64,000 bases of DNA from Fibrobacterota bacterium (GCA_019509785.1 JAEKLQ010000063.1:57234-121233), one strand, 5' to 3'. Counted from the first letter of the stretch, positions 51,891-60,388 are shown. Notes: a model not told the origin generated them from the sequence alone. Translations and numbers: made by a program.

Positions 51891-53060
51891 ATGAGGAACC
51901 GACTCGCCGCGCTGGCCTTAGGCCTGCTCCTGGCCGTCGCCGCCCAGGCCGACACCCCAACGCCCGCCTCCCCCGTCCCCCGCTGGGTCCGCACCGACGA
52001 AACCGTGGTCCCCATCCGCGCGGATATCTCCCGTAACGGCGAGATCCGGGGCTTCCTGCGTAAAGGGCAGGTGGTAGCGGTGGAAAGGTCAACGGAACAT
52101 TGGGTGAAAATAAGGGCTAACGATACGCTCGAGGGTTGGGTGCCCGCCGCATCCATGGCCGAATCCGGCCCTCCCGTGCATCTGGATCCCGGATCCGTGA
52201 AGAGCGTATTCCTGGCCATCCTGCTCTTAGGGTTGGGCGCATTCCTGTTCCTGGCCGTATCCCTGCGGCGCAAACGCAAGGCCGATGCGGAGGAGAGGGC
52301 CCGCCAAGCCCTGGCCGATGCCAAGCGCCGCCTGCAGAACAAGCTGCAATTGCTCTTCTCGGACGAACCGCGCATCCGCTCGCACCTGGCCATGGACGAG
52401 TTGCCCCTACGCGAATTCCTGCAAGGGATCGGCTACGTGGCCAATCTGGAAGGCGATCCGGAACGCTTCATGGCTTCGTGCAAAACCTTCAAGCCGAATC
52501 TCATCGTGTCCGACTACGCCTTCCAAGGGGAAGTAGAGAAGATGGTCGAAACCGATGCCCTGCTGATCAATACCCCGGTGGTCTATTTACGCTGCGGCGA
52601 AACCCCGGCCACCCCGCCCGATCGGGTGCGCGCATATCTCGATCCCAATGCTACGGAGCGGGACCTGACCGAGACGCTGTCGGCCTGCCTGAAACGCTCG
52701 CCGGAGAAGATCCGGTATTCGGTGAAGCCGGTCGCGCTGAAAGGCGCCATCCATGCCGGGACCTTGCTGGAGCTCTTGCATTTCCTGGCGGCGGTGAAGA
52801 AAACCGGCCAACTGATCGCAACGTCGGGAGGGATCGTAGGCGAGGTATCGCTGCATGACGGGAACGTTTCCAAGGGATCCTGGAAAGATTCGACCGGCGC
52901 GGGCGCGGTGGAGTCTATCTTGAACCTGACATCGGGCGCGTTCGAGTTCCACGAGCGGAATCCCGAAGGACCTGCCCCCGAAGGCGCCCTCAATACCGAG
53001 AAGATGCTGATGGACTGGGTCAAGGCTAAGGATGAAAGCAACCACCGTTCTCGGGCTTGA
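51891..53060 (+). CDS. SH3 domain - membrane helix - receiver-like - PATAN (DUF4388) protein
   Basis: A 389-residue protein. A signal peptide (LAALALGLLLAVAAQA) precedes a bacterial SH3 domain (VPIRADISRNGEIRGFLRKG, HWVKIRANDTLEGWVPA). One membrane helix lies near residues 105-125 (VFLAILLLGLGAFLFLAVSL). The cytoplasmic part has a receiver-like segment with altered acidic residues (FKPNLIVSDYAFQGEVEKM) and a C-terminal PATAN/DUF4388 domain (LKGAIHAGTLLELLHFLAAV, GEVSLHDGNVSKGSW). This arrangement suggests a signal transducer linking the envelope to cytoplasmic regulation. It overlaps ruvX by 29 bases. Confidence 0.7.
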   Translation: MRNRLAALALGLLLAVAAQADTPTPASPVPRWVRTDETVVPIRADISRNGEIRGFLRKGQVVAVERSTEHWVKIRANDTLEGWVPAASMAESGPPVHLDPGSVKSVFLAILLLGLGAFLFLAVSLRRKRKADAEERARQALADAKRRLQNKLQLLFSDEPRIRSHLAMDELPLREFLQGIGYVANLEGDPERFMASCKTFKPNLIVSDYAFQGEVEKMVETDALLINTPVVYLRCGETPATPPDRVRAYLDPNATERDLTETLSACLKRSPEKIRYSVKPVALKGAIHAGTLLELLHFLAAVKKTGQLIATSGGIVGEVSLHDGNVSKGSWKDSTGAGAVESILNLTSGAFEFHERNPEGPAPEGALNTEKMLMDWVKAKDESNHRSRA

Positions 53061-53514
53061 TTTCGGGGAACGCCGCATAGGCGTGGCCTTGAGCGATGCC
53101 GGGAAGACCCTGGCGACGGGCCTTACCACCCTCGATTGCCGGGCCAACCCGGGTTGGCTGGAAGCCCTGGGCGACATAATCCGCGAGGAGACGGTGGAAG
53201 CGATCGTGGTGGGCTACCCGGTCCGCACCGACGGGAAATCCCCGCCCGGAGGCAAGACCGAGGCGGTGGACGCGTTCATCACCAAACTGGAGAAGGCCTT
53301 CCGGCTGCCGATCCATCGCGAAGACGAGAGTTTCACGAGCGCCATGGCCACGGCCAGCCTCAAGGCCCGCGGCAAAGGCAAACGCAAAACCGGCAAAGCC
53401 CTGGTCCGGGAACGGCAGCGCGCCAAGGCCGAGATCGATCGCGTCGCGGCCTGCTATATTCTTCAGGACTGGCTGGACCAGCATCCAGCGGGTCATGGGA
53501 ACGCGGGTGCGTAG
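53032..53514 (+). CDS. ruvX: Putative pre-16S rRNA nuclease / Holliday junction resolvase YqgF (RuvX)
   Basis: The 160-residue RNase H-fold nuclease has the N-terminal motif GLDFGERRIGVALSD, the central IVVGYPVRTDG, the acidic EDESFTSAMA and the C-terminal EIDRVAACYILQDWL. These carry the catalytic carboxylates. It matures the 5' end of 16S rRNA in E. coli. The length is slightly above the usual 140 residues. Confidence 0.9.
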   Translation: MKATTVLGLDFGERRIGVALSDAGKTLATGLTTLDCRANPGWLEALGDIIREETVEAIVVGYPVRTDGKSPPGGKTEAVDAFITKLEKAFRLPIHREDESFTSAMATASLKARGKGKRKTGKALVRERQRAKAEIDRVAACYILQDWLDQHPAGHGNAGA

Positions 53515-53540
53515 CGCCCGCATAAAGTGACGAGCGTGGA

Positions 53541-53578
53541 GTTCGCGCAGCGAACCCGGAAACCCGCGCAGCGGGTTT
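53541..53578 (+). repeat. Two tandem hairpins with identical GCA loops before the next start
   Basis: GTTCGC-GCA-GCGAAC (53541-53555) and AAACCCGC-GCA-GCGGGTTT (53560-53578) are perfect stem-loops of 6 and 8 bp with the same three-base loop, separated by four bases. GAGGAA, the Shine-Dalgarno of the following gene, begins about seven bases later. They may protect the mRNA, end the ruvX transcript weakly or control translation of the 141-residue protein. Confidence 0.6.
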
Positions 53579-53596
53579 CATAGCGAGGAACCATTT

Positions 53597-54022
53597 GTGC
53601 ATATTTCACCTTGCGCCTGGTATTGCTTCGAATTCGCCGGCTCCTCCCTCTGGGAGGTCAAGGACCTGCCGGACAAGACCACGGTCACGGCCAAGGATCA
53701 ATCCTGCTTCATCGAACTGATCGCGGCGCGCAAAATCAAGAAGGCGGAGGACATGGAGATCTCCGATTTCCACGAGAACTACTTGCGCGAAGAGAAGATC
53801 CAGCCGCTAAAGACCATGATGACCGAGAATCCCTATAAAATCGTCACCATCGTAACGCGGGGAATCGGCTGCGATGAGCGCTACTGGATCGTATGCCATG
53901 CGTTCTGGAACAATTACTGCGCGTTCATCCGTTATCACGGCTTGCGTCAAGAGGGGATGGAGGCGAAGGTGCAGGCGTTTTACGACATCGTGAATTCCTT
54001 GCAGCCTTTGGCTTTGGAGTAG
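53597..54022 (+). CDS. Hypothetical protein, 141 residues
   Basis: A soluble acidic protein with a GTG start preceded by GAGGAA. The sequence (SPCAWYCFEFAGSSLWEVKD, FIELIAARKIKKAEDMEISD, YWIVCHAFWNNYCAFIRYHG) has a normal composition and looks like a folded domain, but no family is recognised. No signal peptide or membrane helix. Two small hairpins lie directly in front of the gene. Confidence 0.65.
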   Translation: MHISPCAWYCFEFAGSSLWEVKDLPDKTTVTAKDQSCFIELIAARKIKKAEDMEISDFHENYLREEKIQPLKTMMTENPYKIVTIVTRGIGCDERYWIVCHAFWNNYCAFIRYHGLRQEGMEAKVQAFYDIVNSLQPLALE

Positions 54023-54130
54023 CGCGGCTCGCGGTGCTCCTCGCTGGGTCAATGGGCGATCGGGATGGGTCTGGGCGGGGCGGTGTGCGTGTTTCGCCTC
54101 AGACAGGGCTGGTTGCTGTAGTTGGTCGAT

Positions 54131-54216
54131 GCGGCTTCCGGGAAATGGGACGCCCGCGCATTTGAAGAGCGCGGGCTGTCTTGCCGCTGGTATCGATTCC
54201 ATTTCCCGGAAGCCGC
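54131..54216. repeat. Nested palindromic element, 86 bases
   Basis: Arms 54131-54148 (GCGGCTTCCGGGAAATGG) and 54199-54216 are a perfect 18-bp inverted repeat. Inside, GCCCGCGC (54152-54159) pairs with GCGCGGGC (54169-54176) around a nine-base loop. The element lies in a 393-base spacer (54023-54415) between convergent genes that holds no supportable gene. A further perfect hairpin TCCCGGGG-AAG-CCCCGGGA is at 54278-54296. No target-site duplication was found at its ends. It could be a REP/MITE-like repeat or a bidirectional terminator. Confidence 0.6.
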
Positions 54217-54415
54217 TCCGCCCTGATTCGGCGAAACCCGCACCCCGACCCGCCCGCCCCCTGCCGATCGACCGCTGTCCCGGGGAAGCCCCGGGAAGCG
54301 CGTGGGACTAGGGGAGTAGGGCGGCTCGAATTTTTCGTCTGGGGAGTGAGGCGAGGTTGGGAAGCGGAGCGTGGGAAAAATAAAGTCGGGGAGCGGGGCA
54401 GGAACGCTTGGCGGC

Positions 54416-55606
54416 TTAGTGCTTGTAGGAACCCAGATTCTTCTTTAGGAAGGCGATTTGTTCGGGGGACAGGTTTACCTGGTTCCGGGTTCCGCAATCC
54501 ACGGGGTGCATGAGGTTGAGGAGGTCGCAGCCGTTGTTGGCGTTGCAGGAGTTCTCTTGGATGCGGAGGCAGTATTTCGTGCCGGTCGTTTCCAGCCAGG
54601 CGGGGACGGCAGCCAGCTTCGCCAAGGCGATGTCCAATCGGCAGAACTTCGTATCGGTGAATCCGTCCTCGAGATTGGATTCGTCGTCGTCTTGCAGGAT
54701 GTCATTGCGGGTCGATACCGTATGGCGGAGGCCGAAGAAATGGCCTAATTCATGGGTCGCCGTGATGGCTACGCTGGCGGGGTCCCGTACCCGGCCCGAT
54801 AGCAGAACCCGGCTTTCCTTATGGGTATCCAGGTCCACCACCTCCCGAGGGGCGAACCCGAGCACTTCGCCCACGAGGCCCGAATTGGGATCGCCGATGG
54901 AAATGCTGTCCACCAGGTACAGATGGGCATTGTTGGGAATGCGCGTGCCGGGCAGCGACACGTAGGTATTGCTGAAGGGGAAAGTCATGGGCGCCGCCAG
55001 CGGTTCCACGATCTCGTAGGTGCCCACGAGGGTGATGCCGAAAGGCGAGTAGATCTTGCCCATTTGCTGGAAAAGGCTTTTGGCGAAGGCGCCTTTGGAG
55101 GCCGAGTCCGGGAAATTGCGCAGCTGGCGGATGAAAAAGAGATGCACGTGCAGGGTGTCGGAAACGACCGTGGCCGGAGAGAGCATGGATACATGGGGAA
55201 GCGAGGCGATGGCCTTTTCCCCTTCGGGAGCCTGGATTTGGGCCATGAAGAATTGCGCGGCGGTTTGATCCGAAGTCAGGGAAAACGTTTCGCGGCCGCC
55301 GACGTTGGTGGCCGATAGGGTCTGGTAATCCCGCGGCACGTTGGAATCGAAATAATACACCGCCAGCTTGTCCGATGCGCGATTGGTGCTGTCGATGGAG
55401 AATTCGTAGTCGCGGCCCGGTTGCAATACGAACTTGATCCCCTTGCGGACCAGATCCTGGGGCAGGGAATCGTTGGCGGCCATGTCGTTGACGTAGAGGC
55501 GGCGGTTGATCGAATAGTTCTGGGGAGGGGAGTCGTAGAACAGGCTTCCGCACCCTTGTATGGATAGGGCCAAGGCGCAAGCGACCAGCCAGACGGCGGC
55601 AGCCAT
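54416..55606 (-). CDS. Lipoprotein metzincin-type zinc protease
   Basis: A 396-residue protein. The signal with lipobox is VWLVACALALSIQGC. A long N-terminal part without known domains leads to the catalytic motif HELGHFFGLRH (HExxHxxGxxH) and a Met-turn candidate LLNLMHP, both as in metzincins. The region before it, IPNNAHLYLVDSISIGDPNS to VLGFAPREV, fits the active-site cleft strands. It contains six or more Cys near the C-terminus (CRLDIA, YCLRIQENSCNANNGC, VDCG), probably disulfides. It should act on proteins outside the inner membrane. The DUF4416 gene lies 35 bases upstream on the same strand. Confidence 0.75.
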   Translation of the reverse strand: MAAAVWLVACALALSIQGCGSLFYDSPPQNYSINRRLYVNDMAANDSLPQDLVRKGIKFVLQPGRDYEFSIDSTNRASDKLAVYYFDSNVPRDYQTLSATNVGGRETFSLTSDQTAAQFFMAQIQAPEGEKAIASLPHVSMLSPATVVSDTLHVHLFFIRQLRNFPDSASKGAFAKSLFQQMGKIYSPFGITLVGTYEIVEPLAAPMTFPFSNTYVSLPGTRIPNNAHLYLVDSISIGDPNSGLVGEVLGFAPREVVDLDTHKESRVLLSGRVRDPASVAITATHELGHFFGLRHTVSTRNDILQDDDESNLEDGFTDTKFCRLDIALAKLAAVPAWLETTGTKYCLRIQENSCNANNGCDLLNLMHPVDCGTRNQVNLSPEQIAFLKKNLGSYKH

Positions 55607-55641
55607 GCGCGGCGAAAGCGCCTTTCGAGGCGAATGCGTCC

Positions 55642-56226
55642 TTAAGGCGGTAATGCCTGATCTTTTTCCGGGACGCCGTCCCGGCTTTTGCGCAGTTCCG
55701 ATTTCAGTTTCTCCCGAATCGCGAGCAGGCTTCTATCATACCTTCCATCCTTGAAGTCCGGGAAGGCCCAAGGCAAGGGTTCGAACCGCCCCTTCGCGTA
55801 TTTAAGCAGCAAATCCGCGTATACGCCGTCCGTAAGATACAATTTGCAGGGTCCGCGCTTAAAGGAAGCGAGAACGACCTTATCGGCATCCAGATAACCC
55901 GCATCCAGGTTGCAGGACCGCTTTCCGCCCTTGCTCCAGGAAGCTTCCAGATCCGCGGCTTCGTGCTTGAAGGCGGCCAACCCCTTGGGATCGAAGAGGC
56001 CGCGGAAAGAGGCGAAGCCGCGATGCAGGTCGTCCCCGAACTCTTCCCGATAGTACAGGGTGGTGTCGAAAGCCCGGAAGGCCCCTTTGAAATCGAGGGG
56101 GCCGAACCTTCTTTCCAGATCGTCCCAGAGGGCCTCGGAGGGCCTCGGGCCGGATATGAGGATCGCTACGACCCGCTTGGAGAGGGCTTCCGTCGGGGCC
56201 GCGGAGACGTCCAATCGAGGTTCCAC
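55642..56226 (-). CDS. DUF4416 family protein
   Basis: A 194-residue cytoplasmic protein matching DUF4416: AILISGPRPSEALWDDLERR then FGPLDFKGAFRAFDTTLYYR, the RSCNLDAGYLDADKVVLASF segment (family: RxVNLDPGYL), and LYLTDGVYADLLLKY with PWAFPDFKDG. The family is widespread in anaerobes and deltaproteobacteria but lacks a known function. It is the first gene of a pair with the metzincin lipoprotein and divergent from the small lipoprotein at 56316. Confidence 0.8.
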   Translation of the reverse strand: MEPRLDVSAAPTEALSKRVVAILISGPRPSEALWDDLERRFGPLDFKGAFRAFDTTLYYREEFGDDLHRGFASFRGLFDPKGLAAFKHEAADLEASWSKGGKRSCNLDAGYLDADKVVLASFKRGPCKLYLTDGVYADLLLKYAKGRFEPLPWAFPDFKDGRYDRSLLAIREKLKSELRKSRDGVPEKDQALPP

Positions 56227-56315
56227 GGGAAGAAAAGTAACAGGTTCCCGGGCGCGATGGAGCGAAGAAATGGCAAGCGTCGCCGGGAAAAATTGATAGA
56301 ATGATCCAGTCCCCC

Positions 56316-56711
56316 ATGCGCCGCTACGCCTTATACAGCCTGTTTGCCGTCCTTTGCGCCGGTTGTTCCAACCACGCGGTCGTTAAAGGCGCCCTCTCTT
56401 CGGACGAGCGCCGGGAGTACGTGGAACAGACGGGAGCCCTTATACCACAACGTCTTAAGGAGGATTTCGTCTCCGGCCGGGCGGCCCCGGGCATGAGCAA
56501 GGAGATGGTGATATTCCTCTACGGCCAGCCCGATCGCACCGAGCAGAACCGCTACGGGATAGGCTGGATGGGCGCCAACGATACCGCGGCCCTCTCCGAC
56601 ATGAACGATTCGATGTGGAATTACCTCAGCCCCGATAGCGTTTCGATCAAGCGGGGCATGGCTTTCAGGGGGGATACGGTCGCGCGCGTCACCGGGGACG
56701 CGTCGAAGTGA
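56316..56711 (+). CDS. Small lipoprotein, SmpA/BamE-like
   Basis: A 131-residue lipoprotein from ATG 56316: RRYALYSLFAVLCAGC gives the lipobox. The segment APGMSKEMVIFLYGQPDRTE matches the pattern G-S-x-x-x-V-x-x-x-x-G-x-P of SmpA/BamE/OmlA-type domains. Beyond this the similarity is weak. An earlier ATG at 56301 is possible. It stands alone, divergent from DUF4416. Confidence 0.6.
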   Translation: MRRYALYSLFAVLCAGCSNHAVVKGALSSDERREYVEQTGALIPQRLKEDFVSGRAAPGMSKEMVIFLYGQPDRTEQNRYGIGWMGANDTAALSDMNDSMWNYLSPDSVSIKRGMAFRGDTVARVTGDASK

Positions 56712-56790
56712 ATCCCCGCGGACCTCGTCCGGGAGCAATCTCCATCGTATCGAGAAGCGTTTTCCCGTTGAAGCCCCGCGGGATTTTTTT
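56711..56790 (+). terminator. Possible terminator of the small lipoprotein gene
   Basis: AATCCCCGCGG (56711-56721) can pair with CCGCGGGATT (56776-56785) with one bulged base, and a run of seven T begins at 56784. The loop is long (about 54 bases), which lowers confidence. The T-run also lies in the HU promoter spacer. Confidence 0.4.
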
Positions 56791-56797
56791 ATATAAA
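56768..56797 (+). promoter_or_regulatory. Vegetative promoter of the HU-like gene
   Basis: TTGAAG (56768-56773) and TATAAA (56792-56797) are 18 bases apart, about 50 bases before the ATG at 56852. The spacer holds a T7 run. The -10 region is the most A/T-rich part of the neighbourhood. AAGGA precedes the ATG. Confidence 0.6.
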
Positions 56798-56851
56798 GGC
56801 TGTGCCGTTTCCTCTGTCTTCTCGTTATTCACCCCCTAGAAAGGACGCCAC

Positions 56852-57166
56852 ATGGCAGACAAAGCCCTAACCCAAAGTCAAATCGTGGATCAGCTCGCGA
56901 CGTCGACCGGCCTCACCAAGGTGCAGGTCCGTTCGTTCTTCGAGAGCCAGTCCGCGCTGGCCTATAAGAACGCCAAGAATGGGTTCACCATTCCGGGCCT
57001 CGGCAAGATCGTGCTGGTGAACCGCAAGGCCCGCATGGGCCGGAATCCCGCCACCGGCGAAGCGATCAAGATCCCCGCCAAGAAGGTGGTGAAGTTCCGC
57101 GTGGCCAAGGCCGCCAAGGAAGCCATCGGCGGAGTCGCTCCGAAGAAGGCCAAGAAGAAGAAGTAA
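56852..57166 (+). CDS. HU-family DNA-binding protein
   Basis: A basic protein of 104 residues. It has the HU fold order: N-terminal helices (TQSQIVDQLATSTGLTKVQV, FFESQSALAYKN), then FTIPGLGKIVLVNRKARMGR and NPATGEAIKIPAKKVVKFR as the beta-arm region. A Lys-rich tail (KKAKKKK) ends the protein. IPGLGKI resembles the HU-like subgroup found in Bacteroidetes and related groups rather than classical HU. It bends or compacts DNA. It has its own promoter and a downstream terminator, so it is a single-gene unit, likely strongly expressed. Confidence 0.88.
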   Translation: MADKALTQSQIVDQLATSTGLTKVQVRSFFESQSALAYKNAKNGFTIPGLGKIVLVNRKARMGRNPATGEAIKIPAKKVVKFRVAKAAKEAIGGVAPKKAKKKK

Positions 57167-57203
57167 GCTCAAGAGCCCCTTATGAAAATGGGGCTCTAAG
57201 GTC

Positions 57204-57231
57204 GGGGCCGGCATCGTCGGCCCCTTCTTTT
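57204..57231 (+). terminator. Rho-independent terminator of the HU-like gene
   Basis: GGGGCCG (57204-57210) and CGGCCCC (57218-57224) form a perfect 7-bp stem with a seven-base loop, followed by TTCTTTT. A second hairpin AGAGCCCC/GGGGCTCT (57172-57197) lies just before it, directly after the stop. Confidence 0.8.
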
Positions 57232-57305
57232 CCTCCTCCCCCTCTCCTTCCTCTCCCGCCCTTTAAACACAGACTCTCCAGCGCATCGGCCCCCACGTCG
57301 GCCAT

Positions 57306-59774
57306 GTGATCGCCATCCCGCTTGTCCTCCGTTTCCCCGGTTATCTTCCGTCCATGCGCGCCGTCCCGCGGGAGATCGTCTCGTTCGCGCGCGGCCTGCG
57401 GGCCGCCGCCCGGAAGGGGTATCACCGACGTTACGGTCTGGCCGCGGCCCTGCCCATCGCCTGGGCCGCCCTGGATGCCTACGTTTGGCCCGGATGGTCC
57501 TACCTGGGATTCGCGGCCATGGCCTTCTTCCTCGAAGCCAGGCCGGGCCTTCGCTTGGCGGCATTGGCCGCCGCCTTCGTGGGCGCATCGATTCTCTTCT
57601 CCGCGCGTACGCCGCCGATCCCGGCGGCCTTGCCGGAGGGTTCCTTCTCCATCGAGGGTACGGTGCGCGGCTTCCCCTCCCGGCAACGCGGGGTCCAATT
57701 CGACTTGGAGACGGACCAGGGCGGATTCCGGGTCCGGGCCGAGGATCCCGGCTTCGAAGTGCTTCCGGGGCAAAAGCTGCGCATGCGCGCCCGCCGCACC
57801 CCGGCGGAAGGCCCGACCAACCCCGGCCAATTCGATTTTCCGGCCTACCTGCGCTCGCAAAACCTGCGCGGGACCCTCAAAGCCGATTCCCTATCCGTCC
57901 TGGCGGGGCCGGGCCTATGGGATAGGCTCGTGATAGCCGCGCGCCGGGCCATGGTTCATGGGCTCGATCGCGCCGTGCCGCCGGGCGAAGGTCCACTGCT
58001 GAAGGCCGCCCTGGTCGGGGACACGGACGGGATCGATCCCGGCTTGGTGGACGATTTCAAATCCAGCGGCATGCTGCATATCCTCGCCATCAGCGGCCAG
58101 CACGTGGGCATAATAGCCTTGATATTCCTCCAGATCGGGGCACTGCTGGGATTGCCGCGCAAGGCCGCCTTCCTCGCGACGGCGGCCCTCTTGGCGCTCT
58201 ACGTGCCCGTGTGCGGCGGCCAAGTCAGCGTCCTGCGGGCGGCGCTCATGTTCGCCTGCGGACTGCCCGGCGTCCTTTGGGAAAGGCCAGGATCGGCGTT
58301 GAACAACCTGGGATGGGCCGCGGCCCTCACCCTCCTCGTCATGCCCTGGGACATCCTCTCCATGGGCTTCCAGCTTTCCTACGCGGCCACCTATCTGCTT
58401 ATCCTTTATTCGCGACCCTTGGCGATCCTGATGGCGCGCTGGCGCGTCCGCCGGGCATTCCCGGCTTACCTGGTCTCCACGCCTCTGCTTTCCCTGGCCC
58501 TTTTCCTGGGGGCCTACCCCGTGCTCGCGGCGGCTTCGCACCTGTGCGCGCCATCCTCCCTGATCGGCAACATAGCCACCATCGGCATCAGCTCCGCCAT
58601 GCTGGCCTCCGCCTGCCTCGCCTTGCTGGCGGCGCCCGTGGCCGCCGTAGCCGGCTGCTTCGGGGCCTGCGCGGGAGGATTGGGAGCGGCCTTGGCGGCT
58701 TGCGTGCATACCTTGGCGCGTCTGCCCGGCGCGGCCGTAGCGGTTTCCGGCATGTCCCTTCCTTTCGGTCTCTTGCTCATCATCGCGGTGCTCGCCTACC
58801 CCTATGCACTCCAAGTCCGTCGCGGTCGCGTGCTGGCCCTGGCCTGCGCCGCCCTATTCGCGGGCCGATGGGCCCATGGCGAACTCCGCGCGGCCGCTTC
58901 ACGGGGCGAAGTCGTCTTCCTGGACGTGGGGCAAGGCGATGGCGCCGTACTCCGCTTGCCCGGCGCGGTGATCCTGATCGACGCCGGACCCGAACCCGCC
59001 GGCCGCGAAGTCATCCTGCCGTACCTTCGCTCGCAAGGGATCGACCGCATCGATATCGCCGTGGTGACCCATCCCGATCTCGACCATTACGGGGGCCTGG
59101 CCTACGTGGCCGGGCATATGGCCATCGGGCGATTCCTCTATCCCGGCGTAGACGCGGATACGCATGCCTGGCTCGGCCTTAAGCGCGTACTGGCCGAAAG
59201 GCGCGTCCCCGTCGATACGGCCCGCCGCGGCCAAGTCCTGTATGCCGGGGCGGATGACACCCTGCGGGTGCTTTCGCCGGAACGAGCCGCCCAGTACAAG
59301 GATCGCAACGATAATTCGGTGACGACTTTGTTGCGCCTGGGAAACCGCAAGGCGCTGTTCACGGGCGATCTGGGGCCGGAAGGCGAGTCGCGGTTAATGG
59401 AATTGGAACCGCGGCGTCTCGCGGGAGCCATCCTCAAGGTCCCCCATCACGGAAGCGACAAGTCCAATCCGGCCGCCTTCCTGCAAGCGGTTCGTCCGCC
59501 GCAAGCCTTGCTGTCGGTGGGACGCATCAATCGCTTCGGGCATCCCGGGCCCGTTACGGTGGCGGCCTTGCGGAGCTTGGGTTCCCGGCTCTACTGCACG
59601 GCCCGCGACGGCGCCGTGGTCCTGAACGCGGACTCATCCTGGAACCGTTTCCTGCCATCCGATACGTCCATGATCCCGCGGGCGCCGCCGAGGCCTCCGC
59701 GGCACGCCCGCGGAAGCCCGGCCGCCTTGGCATCCGTGGCGACGGGCGAAAGGACGCCGGGCGCAAAATTGTAG
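57306..59774 (+). CDS. comEC: ComEC/Rec2 competence DNA channel
   Basis: An 822-residue membrane protein for uptake of single-stranded DNA. The N-terminal part has membrane helices and a DUF4131/OB-type region (FSIEGTVRGFPSRQRGVQFD). The competence domain has HILAISGQHVGIIALIF and a polytopic core with CGGQVSVLRAALMF. The C-terminal metallo-beta-lactamase-like domain has VVFLDVGQGDGAVLRL, THPDLDHYGGLAYV (His589, Asp, His) and ILKVPHHGSDKSN. GTG 57306 is taken as start; ATG 57354 is possible. The last 30 residues are Pro/Arg-rich. It suggests natural competence; no other com/pil genes are in view. Confidence 0.92.
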   Translation: MIAIPLVLRFPGYLPSMRAVPREIVSFARGLRAAARKGYHRRYGLAAALPIAWAALDAYVWPGWSYLGFAAMAFFLEARPGLRLAALAAAFVGASILFSARTPPIPAALPEGSFSIEGTVRGFPSRQRGVQFDLETDQGGFRVRAEDPGFEVLPGQKLRMRARRTPAEGPTNPGQFDFPAYLRSQNLRGTLKADSLSVLAGPGLWDRLVIAARRAMVHGLDRAVPPGEGPLLKAALVGDTDGIDPGLVDDFKSSGMLHILAISGQHVGIIALIFLQIGALLGLPRKAAFLATAALLALYVPVCGGQVSVLRAALMFACGLPGVLWERPGSALNNLGWAAALTLLVMPWDILSMGFQLSYAATYLLILYSRPLAILMARWRVRRAFPAYLVSTPLLSLALFLGAYPVLAAASHLCAPSSLIGNIATIGISSAMLASACLALLAAPVAAVAGCFGACAGGLGAALAACVHTLARLPGAAVAVSGMSLPFGLLLIIAVLAYPYALQVRRGRVLALACAALFAGRWAHGELRAAASRGEVVFLDVGQGDGAVLRLPGAVILIDAGPEPAGREVILPYLRSQGIDRIDIAVVTHPDLDHYGGLAYVAGHMAIGRFLYPGVDADTHAWLGLKRVLAERRVPVDTARRGQVLYAGADDTLRVLSPERAAQYKDRNDNSVTTLLRLGNRKALFTGDLGPEGESRLMELEPRRLAGAILKVPHHGSDKSNPAAFLQAVRPPQALLSVGRINRFGHPGPVTVAALRSLGSRLYCTARDGAVVLNADSSWNRFLPSDTSMIPRAPPRPPRHARGSPAALASVATGERTPGAKL

Positions 59775-59785
59775 ATTGGAGCCCC

Positions 59786-60307
59786 ATGCCCGAACCCCTG
59801 CACGAAGCCGATCCCGAGCGGCTGAAGGCCGTCTATAAGCAGACGGATATCAAGCGCCTTCCGATGACGGGGATCGTGGCCGGTTATCATACCTTGCCGT
59901 TCACCTTGGTGGGCCCCAACGATGAATCCGAGAGCCCGGACCGGCCGGGTTCGGTCAAGCTCACCGGCCAGATCAAGGTGAGCCCCAAGCTCGTGATCCC
60001 CGTATCCCCGCACGACGAGCGCTTCGCGGACATGTTCCCCGAGTCGGAACCGTTCATGGATCGGAGCCTGGTGGCGCGCATGTTTTCCTTCAGCGCGGCC
60101 TATGGCAAGAATTACCGCATCCGCAACGAGCACTTGTCCGTGGAGGAATTCCCGGATACCGATCGCGAACTGATGGAAAAGGTGCTGAACGAATTATCGC
60201 GGGCGGAGATCATCAATATGGGCGTGATCTGGTGCCCGCAGCCGCGGTTCTATCCCGTGAGCCTGGAGCGGTTCATCGCTTCGGTTTTGGAGCGGGAATT
60301 CCGGTAA
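59786..60307 (+). CDS. Hypothetical protein, 173 residues
   Basis: A soluble protein of unknown family, eleven bases after comEC. Features such as MTGIVAGYHTLPFTLVGPND, SVKLTGQIKVSPKLVIPVSP and MDRSLVARMFSFSAAYGKNY indicate a compact alpha/beta domain; no catalytic motif is recognised. Composition and codon use look like the neighbours. It may share the comEC transcript. Confidence 0.6.
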   Translation: MPEPLHEADPERLKAVYKQTDIKRLPMTGIVAGYHTLPFTLVGPNDESESPDRPGSVKLTGQIKVSPKLVIPVSPHDERFADMFPESEPFMDRSLVARMFSFSAAYGKNYRIRNEHLSVEEFPDTDRELMEKVLNELSRAEIINMGVIWCPQPRFYPVSLERFIASVLEREFR

Positions 60308-60345
60308 GTTCTCCCAAGTAACTTTTCTCCCGGATCTTCCCCCGA

Positions 60346-60388
60346 ATAACACCTTGTTATTTGGTACCAATTTTATTTTCCTATGATT
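60346..60388 (+). promoter_or_regulatory. A/T-rich promoter region of the subtilase gene with a small dyad
   Basis: ATAAC-ACCTT-GTTAT (60346-60360) is a perfect inverted repeat, followed by TTGGTA (60361-60366) and TATGAT (60382-60387), 15 bases apart. The pair is a sub-optimal -35/-10 set; the dyad is a possible operator. A good GGAGG ribosome-binding site lies before the ATG at 60465. Confidence 0.4.

Noticed and set aside
55775..55795. GGGTTCGAACC string resembling a tRNA T-arm
   Set aside because: It lies inside the DUF4416 coding frame and no cloverleaf can be formed around it.
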